A DNA stretch of 64,000 nucleotides from Bacteroidota bacterium (GTDB lineage: Bacteria > Bacteroidota > Bacteroidia > J057 > JADKCL01), in NCBI GenBank assembly GCA_016718825.1, contig JADKCL010000006.1:62001-126000 (forward strand), in the 5' to 3' direction. Positions within the stretch are counted from its first letter, which is position 1. Each line of letters opens with the position of its first letter. Of this stretch, positions 10,067 to 19,444 are shown piece by piece. The notes below the pieces were generated by a model. It did no database searches. It saw only the letters and a program-made list of their open reading frames with translations, and was not told the origin of the DNA. A program made the translations under genes and the position numbers.

Positions 10067-10276
10067 ATAGGCATTTACATTATTGTAGTAGCCCAATCCC
10101 CCTGATTCAGCGGTCGTTTTGTGGCTGCACGTCGATCCCCCAATCAAGCATTTATGTAACAATCCCCCCCGCTGCGTGTAACGCGCTATCGCGATGCATG
10201 CCCCAACTTTGCAGTGGGAGAGTGGCTCTATTGGGCTGCTTATGTTTTTGACCCCTTCGGGTCCATCTGAATATAA

Positions 10277-11905
10277 ATGAAAATGATTATGAAATTTGTA
10301 CAAAAGATAATGGCAGCGCCTTTTTTGCTGATGCCAATGCTTGCGCTTGCACAGGCCCCAACCTTGGGTTCGGCGGCTGACTTTGCGCTTTTTTCTACCG
10401 CAGGTGCGGTGACCAACTCCGGCATCTCACAGGTGACGGGCAATGTTGGCAGCAACAACGGCTCGAGTACGGGCTTTGGCAATGTCAACGGCGGCATGCA
10501 TGACATGGATGGGGTTTCGGCGCTGTGTGCTGCGGACGTGCTCATCGCTTACAATCAACTGAACGGAACCATCCCCACAGGCAATCTTGCGCCATTGTTG
10601 GGCAACGGTGTCACCTTGACAGCCGGGGTTTATGCCGTCTCAGGTGCAGCGACTTTGGGAGGAACATTAACTTTGGATGGACTGAACAATCCGAATGCGG
10701 TTTTCATCTTTCAAATTCAAGGTTCGTTGTCTGCCGGTGCAGGCACACGTGTGATGCTGACCAATGGGGCATTGGCTTGCAATGTTTTCTGGAAAGTCGA
10801 AGGTTTGGTCAGTGTCGCCTCCGGATCGGTGATGCGTGGCACGATCATCGCCAACAATGCCGCGATCGAATTGAACACCGGCGACACCTTGGAAGGTCGC
10901 GCACTCTCTACTGCAGGGGCGGTGACCATTGACGGCGCCTTGGTTTATACGCCGATTGGTTGCGGTAGCCCCGTGCTGAACGGCCCGACGGCGCCTACCT
11001 TGGGTACCGTCGAATGTTATGCCATTTTCTCGGGTGACGGCAGTGTCACGAATTCGGGAATCACGACCGTGTTGGGCGATGTCGGTTGCAATACCGGACC
11101 GACGACAGGTTTTGACAGCCTGCTTGTGAATGGCACAATCCATCCGCTACCTGACGGATCCACAGCCGCTTGCGCTGCCGATTTGTTGCTGATGTACCAA
11201 CAAATGAACCTGATGGCCACCGACATCGAATTGCTCTATCCGATTCAGTTTGGCCGCAATTTGGTCTTGACGCCGCATGCTTACCTGTTGGATGCTGCGA
11301 CGACCTTGACCGACAGCGTCTATTTGAATGCGCTGGGCAATCCCAATGCAGTGTTTGTGATGAAGATCAACGGTGCGTTTACCGCAGCTGCCAATTCGAA
11401 GGTGCTGCTGATCAACGGTGCGGATGCCAAAAATGTCTATTGGTTGGTCGAAGGCGCAGCCGACATCAACAACTATTCCATCTTCAACGGCACGATTCTC
11501 TGCAACAATGGCGCTTTGGGTGCCTTTAATACAGGTGTAGTGATCAACGGCCGCGTGCTCACGACAGCCGGCGCCTTGACGACGACTGCAATTGACGCCA
11601 ATCCGGTGATCACACCTGGAAATTGCGGTCCGGTCGGGATCCCTGCGGATGCGATGCATGCAGATGACGAAGTGTTGGTCTATCCCAATCCATTCGTCGT
11701 AGGCCAAAGCCTGATGGTCGAGCAGCTTGCGCAAAGGCAAACCTCCATCAGGATGTACAATGCCATGGGGGCCGAAGTGCTGAATCAGACATTGACACAA
11801 GGAACGCAGTCCATTGCCACGCAAAACCTCGCGGCGGGAATCTACTTCTACAAGGTTTTGGAAAATGATCGCCTGCTGCAATCAGGAAAGCTGATCGCGC
11901 GATAG
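10277..11905 (+). CDS. T9SS-secreted protein with two tandem DUF3494 (ice-binding-like) domains
   Basis: A 542-residue protein with a signal peptide ending MLALAQA. Two copies of the DUF3494 beta-solenoid domain follow: residues about 28-230 (LGSAADFALFSTAGAVTNSG, NPNAVFIFQIQGSLS, NVFWKVEG, GTIIANNAAIELNTGDTLEGRAL) and about 240-435 (LGTVECYAIFSGDGSVTNSG, NPNAVFVMKINGAFT, NVYWLVEGAAD, GTILCNNGALGAFNTGVVINGR). A T9SS type A tail ends the protein (VLVYPNPFVVGQSLMVEQ to SGKLIAR). DUF3494 includes ice-binding proteins of polar bacteria and fungi, but many members come from temperate habitats and probably bind other surfaces. The ATG at 10277 gives a normal signal peptide. Confidence 0.9.
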   Translation: MKMIMKFVQKIMAAPFLLMPMLALAQAPTLGSAADFALFSTAGAVTNSGISQVTGNVGSNNGSSTGFGNVNGGMHDMDGVSALCAADVLIAYNQLNGTIPTGNLAPLLGNGVTLTAGVYAVSGAATLGGTLTLDGLNNPNAVFIFQIQGSLSAGAGTRVMLTNGALACNVFWKVEGLVSVASGSVMRGTIIANNAAIELNTGDTLEGRALSTAGAVTIDGALVYTPIGCGSPVLNGPTAPTLGTVECYAIFSGDGSVTNSGITTVLGDVGCNTGPTTGFDSLLVNGTIHPLPDGSTAACAADLLLMYQQMNLMATDIELLYPIQFGRNLVLTPHAYLLDAATTLTDSVYLNALGNPNAVFVMKINGAFTAAANSKVLLINGADAKNVYWLVEGAADINNYSIFNGTILCNNGALGAFNTGVVINGRVLTTAGALTTTAIDANPVITPGNCGPVGIPADAMHADDEVLVYPNPFVVGQSLMVEQLAQRQTSIRMYNAMGAEVLNQTLTQGTQSIATQNLAAGIYFYKVLENDRLLQSGKLIAR

Positions 11906-12243
11906 GTTTTTCAGGCCTGCCTAACGATGTCCGGTAACCTTGACGGGTTGTCGGACATTGTTGGGTTGGTTGGCTTGGCCCCAGTAAAGGAGAAGGAAAC
12001 GGGAAATTTCGGGAACCCCAGAACCACAAATTGTATCGGCATCGCATGGCCCTCCCGTCCGAAGTCATTGATTTTCACTGCAAATCCTCTCATTTGGCCA
12101 ATGGAGGGCATTCGCTAGGATACCACGCTTGAATAGTCGACCTTTAGAAGAAATCGTGATTTTTCGCGGATCCTGGAGCAGTTGGCAATCTCTTCGGACG
12201 TTGGATTTGATGGTATAGTTTAATCGAAGGAGAATTGAAATTT
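11906..12243. other. Intergenic region with degenerate copy of the 5.5-kb repeat
   Basis: The 338-nt gap holds a sequence at about 11978-12035 (CCCAGTAAAGGAGAAGG ... AACCACAAATTG) related to the palindromic element at 5534. A purine-rich AGGAG at about 12228-12232 lies 11 nt before the kinase ATG. No gene is seen. Confidence 0.5.
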
Positions 12244-13440
12244 ATGAGTAATGAGCAGGATCCATCTAAAATTCTCAGAAGGCGATACATCCCGACTGCC
12301 GAATTTTACAGCCAAATTATCGACAGCCTTCAGGACTATTCGATCTTCACGCTGGATTTGGATTATACGATCAACAGTTGGAGCAGCGGCTCGGTGAAAA
12401 TCTTTGGCTACGAAACCGATGAGGTGATCGGCTTGCCATTTAATTTGATCTTCACCGAGGAAGACATTCAAAGCGGGATTCCTCAGGGCGAAATAGAGAC
12501 AGCCTTGCGCGACGGTCGTGCGACCGACAACCGATGGCACATCGCCAAGGACCGCAGCCTGTTTTATGCTTACGGGTTGGTATTTCCACTGACGGGAATC
12601 GATGGTGAGCTGTTGGGCTACGTCAAAATTTTGCGGGACTTGACGGATCGTAAAATGTCTGAGGATGCGATCAAAAAGTATGTCAAGGAACTGGAGGACC
12701 TCAATACGCACAAGGAGAGCGTGTTGGCCATTCTTTCCCACGATTTGCGTTCGCCACTCTCTGCCATCATCGGCACGGCAAAGTATCTGAAGGACAACTT
12801 TGAAAAGATGGATCCGGAGGTCGTCAAAGAGATGCTGGAGCTACTGTACAAGTCTTCGGTAGACGAATTGGACATGCTGGATTATTTGGTCGAATGGGCG
12901 CGGATCAAATATGCGACCGATACGTTTTCGCCCACCAAGATCAAACTGACGAGTTATATCAACCGCGTATTTGAGACGCTCAACGAGTCAGCAGCCATCA
13001 ATGCCGTCAATCTTCACCAAGAAGTGGAGGAAAATGTTTCTGTTTTTGCAGACGGGAAAATGTTGATTTCGATCATCCAAAACATTGTTTCCAATGCCAT
13101 CAAGCATACAAAACAAGGTGGATCGATCACTGTGTCGGCCTTGGAAAAAGACGGACGGATCATTGTAAGGATCAAAGACACGGGCATAGGAATGTCCAGT
13201 GAAATCCAGAAAAAGCTGTTTAGCCCGCAGATTAAGTCCCTTTCGGCAGCAAGAAAGGAAAACAAAGGCGCAGGCATCGGATTGTTGTTGGTAAAAGGCT
13301 TTCTGGAAAAAAACGGGGGCGAAATCTGGGTGGAAAGCATCGAAGGAGAGGGGTCTTCCTTCTACTTTACGTTACCCATCGACAAGCCGGAGTTTAAAAT
13401 TGAAAGTGTAGAGGATATTGCATTTGATGAAAACGCTTGA
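12244..13440 (+). CDS. PAS-domain sensor histidine kinase (cytoplasmic)
   Basis: A 398-residue histidine kinase without transmembrane segments. A single PAS domain (residues about 22-140: SLQDYSIFTLDLDYTINSW, GYETDEVIGLPF) is followed by a PAC-like strand pair (LGYVKILRDLTDRK), a dimerisation/phospho-acceptor helix with ILSHDLRSPLSAIIG (His166), and a HATPase domain with N-box NIVSNAIKHT, G1 DTGIGMSS and G2 GAGIGLLLVKGF. The ATG at 12244 is preferred because AGGAG is well spaced from it; the TTG at 12235 would be too close. It precedes a regulator and a second kinase on the same strand and may share their pathway. The signal sensed is unknown. Confidence 0.92.
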   Translation: MSNEQDPSKILRRRYIPTAEFYSQIIDSLQDYSIFTLDLDYTINSWSSGSVKIFGYETDEVIGLPFNLIFTEEDIQSGIPQGEIETALRDGRATDNRWHIAKDRSLFYAYGLVFPLTGIDGELLGYVKILRDLTDRKMSEDAIKKYVKELEDLNTHKESVLAILSHDLRSPLSAIIGTAKYLKDNFEKMDPEVVKEMLELLYKSSVDELDMLDYLVEWARIKYATDTFSPTKIKLTSYINRVFETLNESAAINAVNLHQEVEENVSVFADGKMLISIIQNIVSNAIKHTKQGGSITVSALEKDGRIIVRIKDTGIGMSSEIQKKLFSPQIKSLSAARKENKGAGIGLLLVKGFLEKNGGEIWVESIEGEGSSFYFTLPIDKPEFKIESVEDIAFDENA

Positions 13441-13552
13441 GGCATGCCTCATTGCGATCTGTGAATAATGCAACAATCTGCTTTTGGAGTATAAGCCCTC
13501 CACCATGGAATGGGCATAGATTTGAAATGAGGGGAACTAAAATTATCGCCGA

Positions 13553-14155
13553 TTGAAATTATACATCAAATACATGGTGAGCAACCGCTGCAAAATGGCG
13601 GTGAAGGAAGAGTTGAAGAAGCTGGGCCTGCACTTTGTGTTGGTCGAGCTGGGCGAAGTGGATACCATGGAAGAGCTCACAAAAGAGCAACGCGATCAAC
13701 TCAATGAAGGATTGCGTAGCTCCGGCTTGGAATTGATGGACAACAAACGGGCGGTGCTCATCGAACGCATCAACAATGTCATCACAGAGATGATCCACCA
13801 TTCGGAGGAAATGCCCAAGGTCAATTATTCCGATTTCATTGCTGAAAAGCTCGGTTACGATTATACCTACCTCAGCAATACCTTCTCCGAAGTCAAAGGC
13901 ATCACCATTCAACAATTCATCATCCTGCACAAAATTGAGCGCGTCAAGGAATTGTTGCTGTATGAAGAACTGAACCTCACCGAAATTTCCTATAAAATGC
14001 ACTACAGCAGCGTAGCGCACCTTTCCAATCAATTCAAAAAGGTCACAGGACTTACGCCGTCGGCTTTTAAGCAACTTAAAGAGCACCGCCGCAGTCCGAT
14101 TGAGGATGTAGGGAAAACCCTTCCCGCAATGAATTCAAACACAGAAAATGAGTAA
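13553..14155 (+). CDS. AraC-type helix-turn-helix regulator with HMA-like N-terminus
   Basis: A 200-residue protein whose C-terminal half is an AraC/XylS DNA-binding domain: two helix-turn-helix motifs, LGYDYTYLSNTFSEVKG and LTEISYKMHYSSVAHLSNQF, followed by KKVTGLTPSAFK. The N-terminal 70 residues (MKLYIKYMVSNRCKMAVK, LKKLGLHFVLVELGEV) resemble a heavy-metal-associated ferredoxin fold in which the first Cys of CxxC is missing (SNRC). The start is a TTG at 13553; I prefer it to the ATG at 13574 because the first strand MKLYIKYMV is part of the fold. The stop codon is immediately followed by the ATG of the hybrid kinase, so the two are translationally coupled. Confidence 0.85.
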   Translation: MKLYIKYMVSNRCKMAVKEELKKLGLHFVLVELGEVDTMEELTKEQRDQLNEGLRSSGLELMDNKRAVLIERINNVITEMIHHSEEMPKVNYSDFIAEKLGYDYTYLSNTFSEVKGITIQQFIILHKIERVKELLLYEELNLTEISYKMHYSSVAHLSNQFKKVTGLTPSAFKQLKEHRRSPIEDVGKTLPAMNSNTENE

Positions 14156-17037
14156 ATGATGGAAAGGGAAGGTGCAAAAGCGGCAAAATATATCAGTGGC
14201 CTCCTCGAAGCGAGCTTGGATCCGTTGGTGATCATCAGCGCGCTCGGAAAGATTACGCAGGTCAACGAAGCCTCTGTCAAAGTGACTGGCGTACCCCGGG
14301 AAAAATTGATTGGAACGGACTTTTCCAATTATTTTACCGAACCGGAAAAGGCCGAAGCAGGCTATCAAAAGGTTTTTCTTGAAGGGTTTGTGGCTGATTT
14401 TCCGCTGACCATCAAGCACCTGGATGGGAGACTTACGCACGTCATGTACAACGCCTCCGTGTACAAAGATGCGGAAGGTGGCGTATTGGGTGTGTTTGCA
14501 GCAGCACGTGAATTCAATGAGCAAAATTGGGCCATTGACCTACGCGCAGCCAATACCGAGCTCGCCTTCCAAAACGACGAAAAGGAAAAGCGTGCCGCCG
14601 AGCTGAGCATCGCCAACACGGAACTCGCCTTCCAAAACGACGAAAAGGAAAAACGCGCCGCCGAGCTGAGCATCGCCAACACGGAACTCGCCTTCCAAAA
14701 CGACGAAAAGGAAAAACGCGCCGCCGAGCTGAGCATCGCCAACACGGAACTCGCCTTCCAAAACGACGAAAAGGAAAAACGTGCCGCCGAGCTGAGCATC
14801 GCCAACACGGAACTCGCCTTCCAAAACGACGAAAAGGAAAAGCGCGCCGCCGCGCCGCCGAGCTCGTCATTGCCAATGAAGAATTGGCTTTTCAGAATCA
14901 AGTCAAGGAAAATCGCGCTGCAGAATTGGTCATCGCCAATATGGAACTCGCCTTCCAAAACGACGAAAAAGAAAAGCGCGCCGTTGAGCTTTCCCTGGCC
15001 AACGAAGAAATTGCGGTACAAAACTTGGAACGCGAGAAACGCGTTGCGGAGTTAAGCATTGCAAATTATTCGAGAAGTTTGATCGAGGCGATTTTGGATC
15101 CCTTGTTTACGATCAGTCCGGCGGGAAAAATCACGGATGTCAACAAGGCCTCCGTTGACTTTACCGGTGTGCAACGCGAGTTGTTGATTGGAAGCGACTT
15201 TTTTGACTATTTCACGGATGCCGCGCAGGCGCGCCAAGCGTATGCGCAAGTATTTTCCGAAGGTTTTGTGGTTGATTTTCCGCTGACCATCAAAGATCAC
15301 CGCTTCACCGATGTATTGTTTAACGGATCCATTTACAGGGACGAATCGGGAAGGGTAGTGGGCGCGGTCGTCGTCGGACGCGATATTACGGATCAGAAGA
15401 AGATTGGAACCGAATTGCTCGAGGCAAAGGTCGTCGCCGAAATGGCGGCGATGATTGCCGAAGAGGCGCAAGGAGAGGCCGAAACTGCGACCATCAAGGC
15501 CAATGACGCAGTGAAGGCAAAGCAGCAGTTTCTTTCCAACATGAGCCACGAGATCCGCACACCGATGAATGCGATTATCGGGTTTACAAAAGTGGTATTG
15601 AAAACCGATTTGTCCTTGAGACAGAGAGAATATTTGAATGCCATCAAACTCAGCGGCGATGCCCTCATTGTGCTCATCAATGATATTTTGGACCTCGCCA
15701 AGGTCGATGCGGGCAAAATGACCTTTGAAAAAACACCATTTAGGCTGGCGGCATCCATTTCGGCGATGTTGCACCTGTTTGAAACCAAAATCCATGAGAA
15801 GAATTTAGACCTTGAATTGGACTACGACGTCAGTATTCCCGAGGTATTGGAAGGTGATCCCGTGCGTTTGCATCAGATTATACTCAATCTTGTGAGCAAC
15901 GCCGTCAAGTTTACCAATGAAGGCAAAATCAAGGTTTCGGTACGTTTGGTCGATGCCGACGACACCATGGTCAAAATATCTTTTGCAATCTCCGATACGG
16001 GTATTGGGATTTCAGAAGATAAAATTGAAAGTATTTTCGAGAATTTTCAGCAGGCTACAAGTAGCACCTCGCGCTTGTATGGCGGCACGGGCCTTGGACT
16101 CGCGATTGTCAAGCAATTGGTGGAACAACAAGGCGGAACCATTGCCGTCACAAGTCAGGCAGGTGTTGGCGCATCCTTTGTATTTGAACTTTACTTCGCA
16201 AAAACGGCGCTCATTGCTGATGTATTGGAGGAAGTGACGGAGGTGAATGCGGAATACCGAAACATCAAGGTCTTGGTGGTCGAAGACATTCCACTCAATC
16301 AGCTCCTGATGAAAACCTTGCTGGATGACTTTGGCTTTGAACGCGAGATTGCGGGGAACGGAAGAATTGCCATTGAAAAATTGCAGGCACAGTCCTTTGA
16401 TATTGTGTTGATGGACCTGCAAATGCCGGAAATGAATGGTTTCGAAGCGACCGAATACATTCGTAAGACGATGAATAGCAAGATTCCGATCATTGCCTTG
16501 ACGGCGGATGTCACTACTGTCGATGTCGCCAAATGCAGAGCCGTCGGCATGAATGATTATATTGCAAAACCCGTGGATGAGCGTTTGTTGTACAGCAAAA
16601 TTGTTGGGCTCGTGCGCAAACCCAAAATTCAAGTGAAGGCGCAAGTCGATACCGTTGAAGGTGAGGAAAGGCTTGTGAAATGCATCGACATGGCCTACCT
16701 GAATCGCCGGACAAAGTCGAATCCGGACTTGATGATGGAAATGATCACGCTTTACCTTCAGCAAACCCCGCCTTTGATTTCAGCCATGAAACAAAGTATG
16801 CAATCCAAAGATTGGGAAACCTTACATTCTGCCGTGCACAAAATGATCCCTTCGTTTTCCATCATGGGAATCGATGCCGTCTTTGAAGTCATGGCTAAAA
16901 AAGTACAGGAATTCGCCAAGGCACAAGAAGAAGTTGATGTGATGCAGGAATTGGTTTTGAAGTTGGAAAGCGTTTGTTTGCAAGCATGTGAGGAGCTGGA
17001 AGAGGAGTACAAGAAGTTAAGGAGCAGTAATTTATGA
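14156..17037 (+). CDS. Hybrid sensor histidine kinase (PAS - 21-residue repeats - PAS - HisKA - HATPase - receiver - HPt), split by an 8-bp duplication
   Basis: The restored protein is 957 residues. PAS1 (about 10-115) is followed by eight 21-residue coiled-coil units (about 128-295, core ELAFQNDEKEKRA), PAS2 (about 300-410), HisKA with NMSHEIRTPMNAIIGF (His462), HATPase with NLVSNAVKFT, DTGIGISED and GGTGLGLAIVKQL, a receiver with IVLMDLQMPEMNG (Asp751), and an HPt-like domain with SAVHKMIPSFS (His892). The reading frame is broken by an exact 8-bp tandem duplication (14844-14851 copied at 14852-14859) at the end of repeat unit five. Removing it joins the upstream frame (14156-15055) to the downstream frame that ends at 17037. 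Its ATG directly follows the regulator's stop and it overlaps the receiver gene by 4 nt. Confidence 0.87.
14537..15048 (+). repeat. Eight 63-bp in-frame repeats in the hybrid kinase
   Basis: Units start at 14537, 14600, 14663, 14726, 14789, 14860, 14923 and 14986. Units two to five are almost identical at the DNA level, while six to eight have diverged (AFQNQVKENRA, AVQNLEREKRV). The spacing is exactly 63 bp except for the extra 8 bp after unit five. The encoded heptad-like pattern forms a coiled coil between PAS domains. Confidence 0.95.
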
Positions 17038-17468
17038 AAGTGGAAGATAAAATAAAACTATTTTTGGTCGATGACGACGCCTTGTTTTTGAAGTCGTTGG
17101 AGATCGAGTTTTTAAATCACGCGGATTTTGAAATTGAAACCTTTGCGACGGGTGAATTGTGTATTGCCAAGCTCTCCAACAATCCGGATGTGATCATTTT
17201 GGATTATCAGCTTGACGGCTTGGACAAAACTGCAATGAATGGGATCGAAGCCCTGGACAAAATCAAAGCATTCAATCCGGATATTCCAGTCGTGATGCTC
17301 TCTTCGCAAGACAAAATCGAAGTTGCGGTCAATTGCATGCACCACAGGGCATTTGACTATGTCGTCAAAAGTGAGACCGCATTCATGCGTCTGCAAAAAA
17401 TCATCACGACGATTTTCACCTACAAAAAAATGGAGAAGGCGCTGAAGTGGTACATGGACCGCATGTAA
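17034..17468 (+). CDS. Single-domain response regulator (receiver protein)
   Basis: A 144-residue CheY-like receiver without an output domain. The acidic pocket is LVDDDALF (Asp13-15), the phosphorylation site is VIILDYQLDG (Asp57), and the conserved Thr/Ser and Lys positions are MLSSQDK and YVVKSE. It overlaps the hybrid kinase stop by 4 nt (ATGA), so it is translationally coupled and is the likely phosphate acceptor of that kinase's HPt domain. With no DNA-binding domain it probably signals by protein contact. Confidence 0.93.
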   Translation: MKVEDKIKLFLVDDDALFLKSLEIEFLNHADFEIETFATGELCIAKLSNNPDVIILDYQLDGLDKTAMNGIEALDKIKAFNPDIPVVMLSSQDKIEVAVNCMHHRAFDYVVKSETAFMRLQKIITTIFTYKKMEKALKWYMDRM

Positions 17469-17592
17469 TTCTGCACCTGTGATACTTGCAATTTCAATGC
17501 TTGAAACTGCAATGGTGCAAGGTAAATCCGGGGTTAAGTTTGTGTTGTTGTGAAAATTCATTCACGGCAAATCCCAAAAACGGAAATTTACC

Positions 17593-17841
17593 ATGAGTAC
17601 TCCAGAAAAGAAATTGCCATTGACTGCCGAGCAAATTGCCGCCAATGACCACGCTGCCCAACTTCAAGCGGCAGCCGACAAGCGTCACCAAGAAAGTGAA
17701 AAACGCAAGGAATTGGCCGCAAATGAAAAGGCCGAAACCGCAAGGGAACATGCTGAAGACGAAGCTGCCCAGGCCCACAAACATTCCATCATTGCGCCTA
17801 CTTACCCCAAAGGCGATCACACTGAGCATCCTGCAAACTAA
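17593..17841 (+). CDS. Small Ala/Glu/Lys-rich soluble protein, unknown
   Basis: An 82-residue protein of low complexity (LTAEQIAANDHAAQLQAAA, HQESEKRKELAANEKAE) with a predicted long charged helix and a short His-containing tail. It has no signal peptide and no recognised family. A good terminator hairpin follows 20 nt after the stop, supporting a real gene. It begins the stress-related block and may be a small helical stress protein; this is position-based inference. Confidence 0.6.
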   Translation: MSTPEKKLPLTAEQIAANDHAAQLQAAADKRHQESEKRKELAANEKAETAREHAEDEAAQAHKHSIIAPTYPKGDHTEHPAN

Positions 17842-17860
17842 GTCACCCACTGATACTGAG

Positions 17861-17894
17861 GCGCACTTTCATTCAAAAATGGGAGTGCGCTTTT
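17861..17894 (+). terminator. Rho-independent-like terminator
   Basis: The stem GCGCACT (17861-17867) pairs with AGTGCGC (17884-17890) and is followed by TTTT. It lies 20 nt after the stop of the 82-residue gene. Confidence 0.7.
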
Positions 17895-18009
17895 GATTTC
17901 CGGGAACTGCGATTCATGCAACTTTAATTGCGGTACGTGTAAGACCTTGGGCAAGCAATCTAGCGACCTTTACCATGTGAAAATGATTTCACACTTAAGA
18001 CCTGGGAAT

Positions 18010-18198
18010 ATGAAAAACGTAACTGAAATGAAGGGCGATTGGAACGAACTGAAAGGTCGCCTAAAGCAGAAATTTGCCATCCTTACCGATGATGATGTAC
18101 TGCTCCAGGAAGGCAAACAAGACGAACTTTATGGCCGCCTCCAAAACAAACTTGGAAAGACAAAAGCAGAGATTCATCAATTGATCGAGTCGCTTTAA
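18010..18198 (+). CDS. CsbD family stress protein (copy 1)
   Basis: A 62-residue CsbD-like protein: MKGDWNELKGRLKQKFA, LTDDDVLLQEGK, DELYGRLQNKLGKTK. CsbD proteins are small, highly charged general-stress proteins (sigma-B regulated in Bacillus) of unresolved molecular function. I use the ATG at 18010; frames open further upstream add non-family residues. A close second copy lies at 19445. Each copy is followed by a related lipoprotein, so the two-gene module is duplicated. Confidence 0.9.
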   Translation: MKNVTEMKGDWNELKGRLKQKFAILTDDDVLLQEGKQDELYGRLQNKLGKTKAEIHQLIESL

Positions 18199-18361
18199 AG
18201 AGATCAATCACCGCAGGAAAAGGTCAGGTTCAACACTAGCAGTCACCAAGCTTGCCCACCCAGTTCTCTATTGAATCGGGTTCTGAGCGGATCGTCAATT
18301 GGCAGTCGATCGAGAGCCTGACCTTGGAATGCAAATCGGAAATAATTCAATATAAAATCAA

Positions 18362-18805
18362 ATGAAAAGAAGACTTTTTACAATCGCAATGTTCAGCCTG
18401 GTGTTGGGTGGTATTTTGACCAGCTGCAACAGCCCTCAAGAAAAGGCCACCGATGCCAGGGAAGATTTTGTGCAAGCACAAGCCAACCTCGAGCAACACA
18501 AGGCCGATTCGATGCATGAAGTGGATTGGCAAGCCTTTAAGACGGCTTCCATCAACCGCATTGCCGCCAACAAGGTAGAAATTACCGCATTGAGGGATAA
18601 AAAGGCCGCAAAAGGCAATATCATGGATCCGGTCTATGCCCAACAGATTGTCGATTTGGAGCACAAGAATACCGCGATGCAAAACCGCATCGACGACTAC
18701 GAAAAATACAATAGCAGTTGGGAAGAGTTCAAGCGTGACTTTACCCGCGAAATGGATGAACTCGGCGAGTCTTTGAAAGGCGTCGGGTCAGACAATTCCA
18801 AATAA
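18362..18805 (+). CDS. Coiled-coil lipoprotein (stress-associated, sll1863-like), copy 1
   Basis: A 147-residue lipoprotein (lipobox ILTSC, Cys about residue 22) with a predicted long coiled coil: DAREDFVQAQANLEQHKAD, FKTASINRIAANKVEITAL, DLEHKNTAMQNRIDDYE, and a C-terminal EEFKRDFTREMDELGESL. It is paralogous to the product at 19727 (shared RIAANK, WxEFKRxFxRxMDxL pattern) and more distantly to that at 21327. In databases such proteins are, as I recall, called sll1863 family stress response proteins. It follows CsbD copy 1 by 163 nt and is probably periplasmic or outer-membrane anchored. Confidence 0.8.
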   Translation: MKRRLFTIAMFSLVLGGILTSCNSPQEKATDAREDFVQAQANLEQHKADSMHEVDWQAFKTASINRIAANKVEITALRDKKAAKGNIMDPVYAQQIVDLEHKNTAMQNRIDDYEKYNSSWEEFKRDFTREMDELGESLKGVGSDNSK

Positions 18806-18854
18806 GGAAAGCGCATTCCCAAATTTAATTTACTCTGAAATTTATCAATTCATT

Positions 18855-19253
18855 ATGAAAACAAGTACTTATCTTTTGATGTTTGTGATGCTGCTGAGCG
18901 TCGGTGCGATGTCAAGCTGTAAAAAAAGCGGCTGTGTCAATGTCAATGCCTGCAACTACGATCCTGATGCCAAAAAAGATGACGGTACCTGCATCGACAA
19001 AGGTCAGGTCACGTTTTGGACCAATTCCAATGGTTCCAATTACGACATTGATGTCACGATCAACGCTGCACAAAGCTCAACCACGGTTGAGTTGGTAGAT
19101 GCCCCGATTTGTGATGCTTCAGGCTGTGCGACTTTTTCGCTGTGCCCAGGCTCACATAGCTATACTGCACGCGAAGCTTCCCCAGGTACCGGTACTTGGA
19201 CTGGAAACGTGGTGTCAGTCGAATCAGGCTGCACCGTCATCCTGCTCGAATAA
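18855..19253 (+). CDS. Cys-rich small lipoprotein with 'ACNYDPDA' motif
   Basis: A 132-residue lipoprotein (lipobox AMSSC, Cys about residue 21). After the lipid site comes a Cys-bearing segment CVNVNACNYDPDAKKDDGTC, a motif repeated in many secreted Bacteroidota proteins and probably calcium- or disulfide-stabilised. A beta-rich C-terminal domain with paired Cys (ICDASGCATFSLC, ESGCTV) follows. It is inserted between the two CsbD/lipoprotein modules. A good terminator follows. Function is unknown. Confidence 0.78.
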   Translation: MKTSTYLLMFVMLLSVGAMSSCKKSGCVNVNACNYDPDAKKDDGTCIDKGQVTFWTNSNGSNYDIDVTINAAQSSTTVELVDAPICDASGCATFSLCPGSHSYTAREASPGTGTWTGNVVSVESGCTVILLE

Positions 19254-19282
19254 TCGTTCGCGATTCCCCGAGAACTACAATT

Positions 19283-19309
19283 GCCCTTGCCTTTTTGGCA
19301 GGGGCTTTT
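19283..19309 (+). terminator. Rho-independent terminator
   Basis: GCCCTTGCC (19283-19291) pairs with GGCAGGGGC (19297-19305), with a short T-rich loop and a TTTT tail. It is located 30 nt after the Cys-rich lipoprotein gene. Confidence 0.75.
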
Positions 19310-19444
19310 GTATGATGGGGAATTTTGATTGGGACCTCAATCCGTGAATTTTGCAACACTCATTCGGCATAATGTAATGCCCTCCCTGCCATTCTTTTTC
19401 ACCTTTGTGACGTGCCAATCATGGCGCAATTAAACGACAAGATT

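Larger units (their letters stand above)
9360..10276. other. Repeat-rich intergenic region, no gene seen
   Basis: This 917-nt region separates two divergent T9SS genes. It consists mostly of nested inverted repeats, listed separately. Short frames inside it (for example 9588-9824 and 9949-10251) follow the repeats and are not credible genes. Confidence 0.7.

Noticed and set aside
14537..15048. Direct repeats considered as a CRISPR array
   Set aside because: The 63-bp units have no spacers, are in frame and encode a coiled coil.
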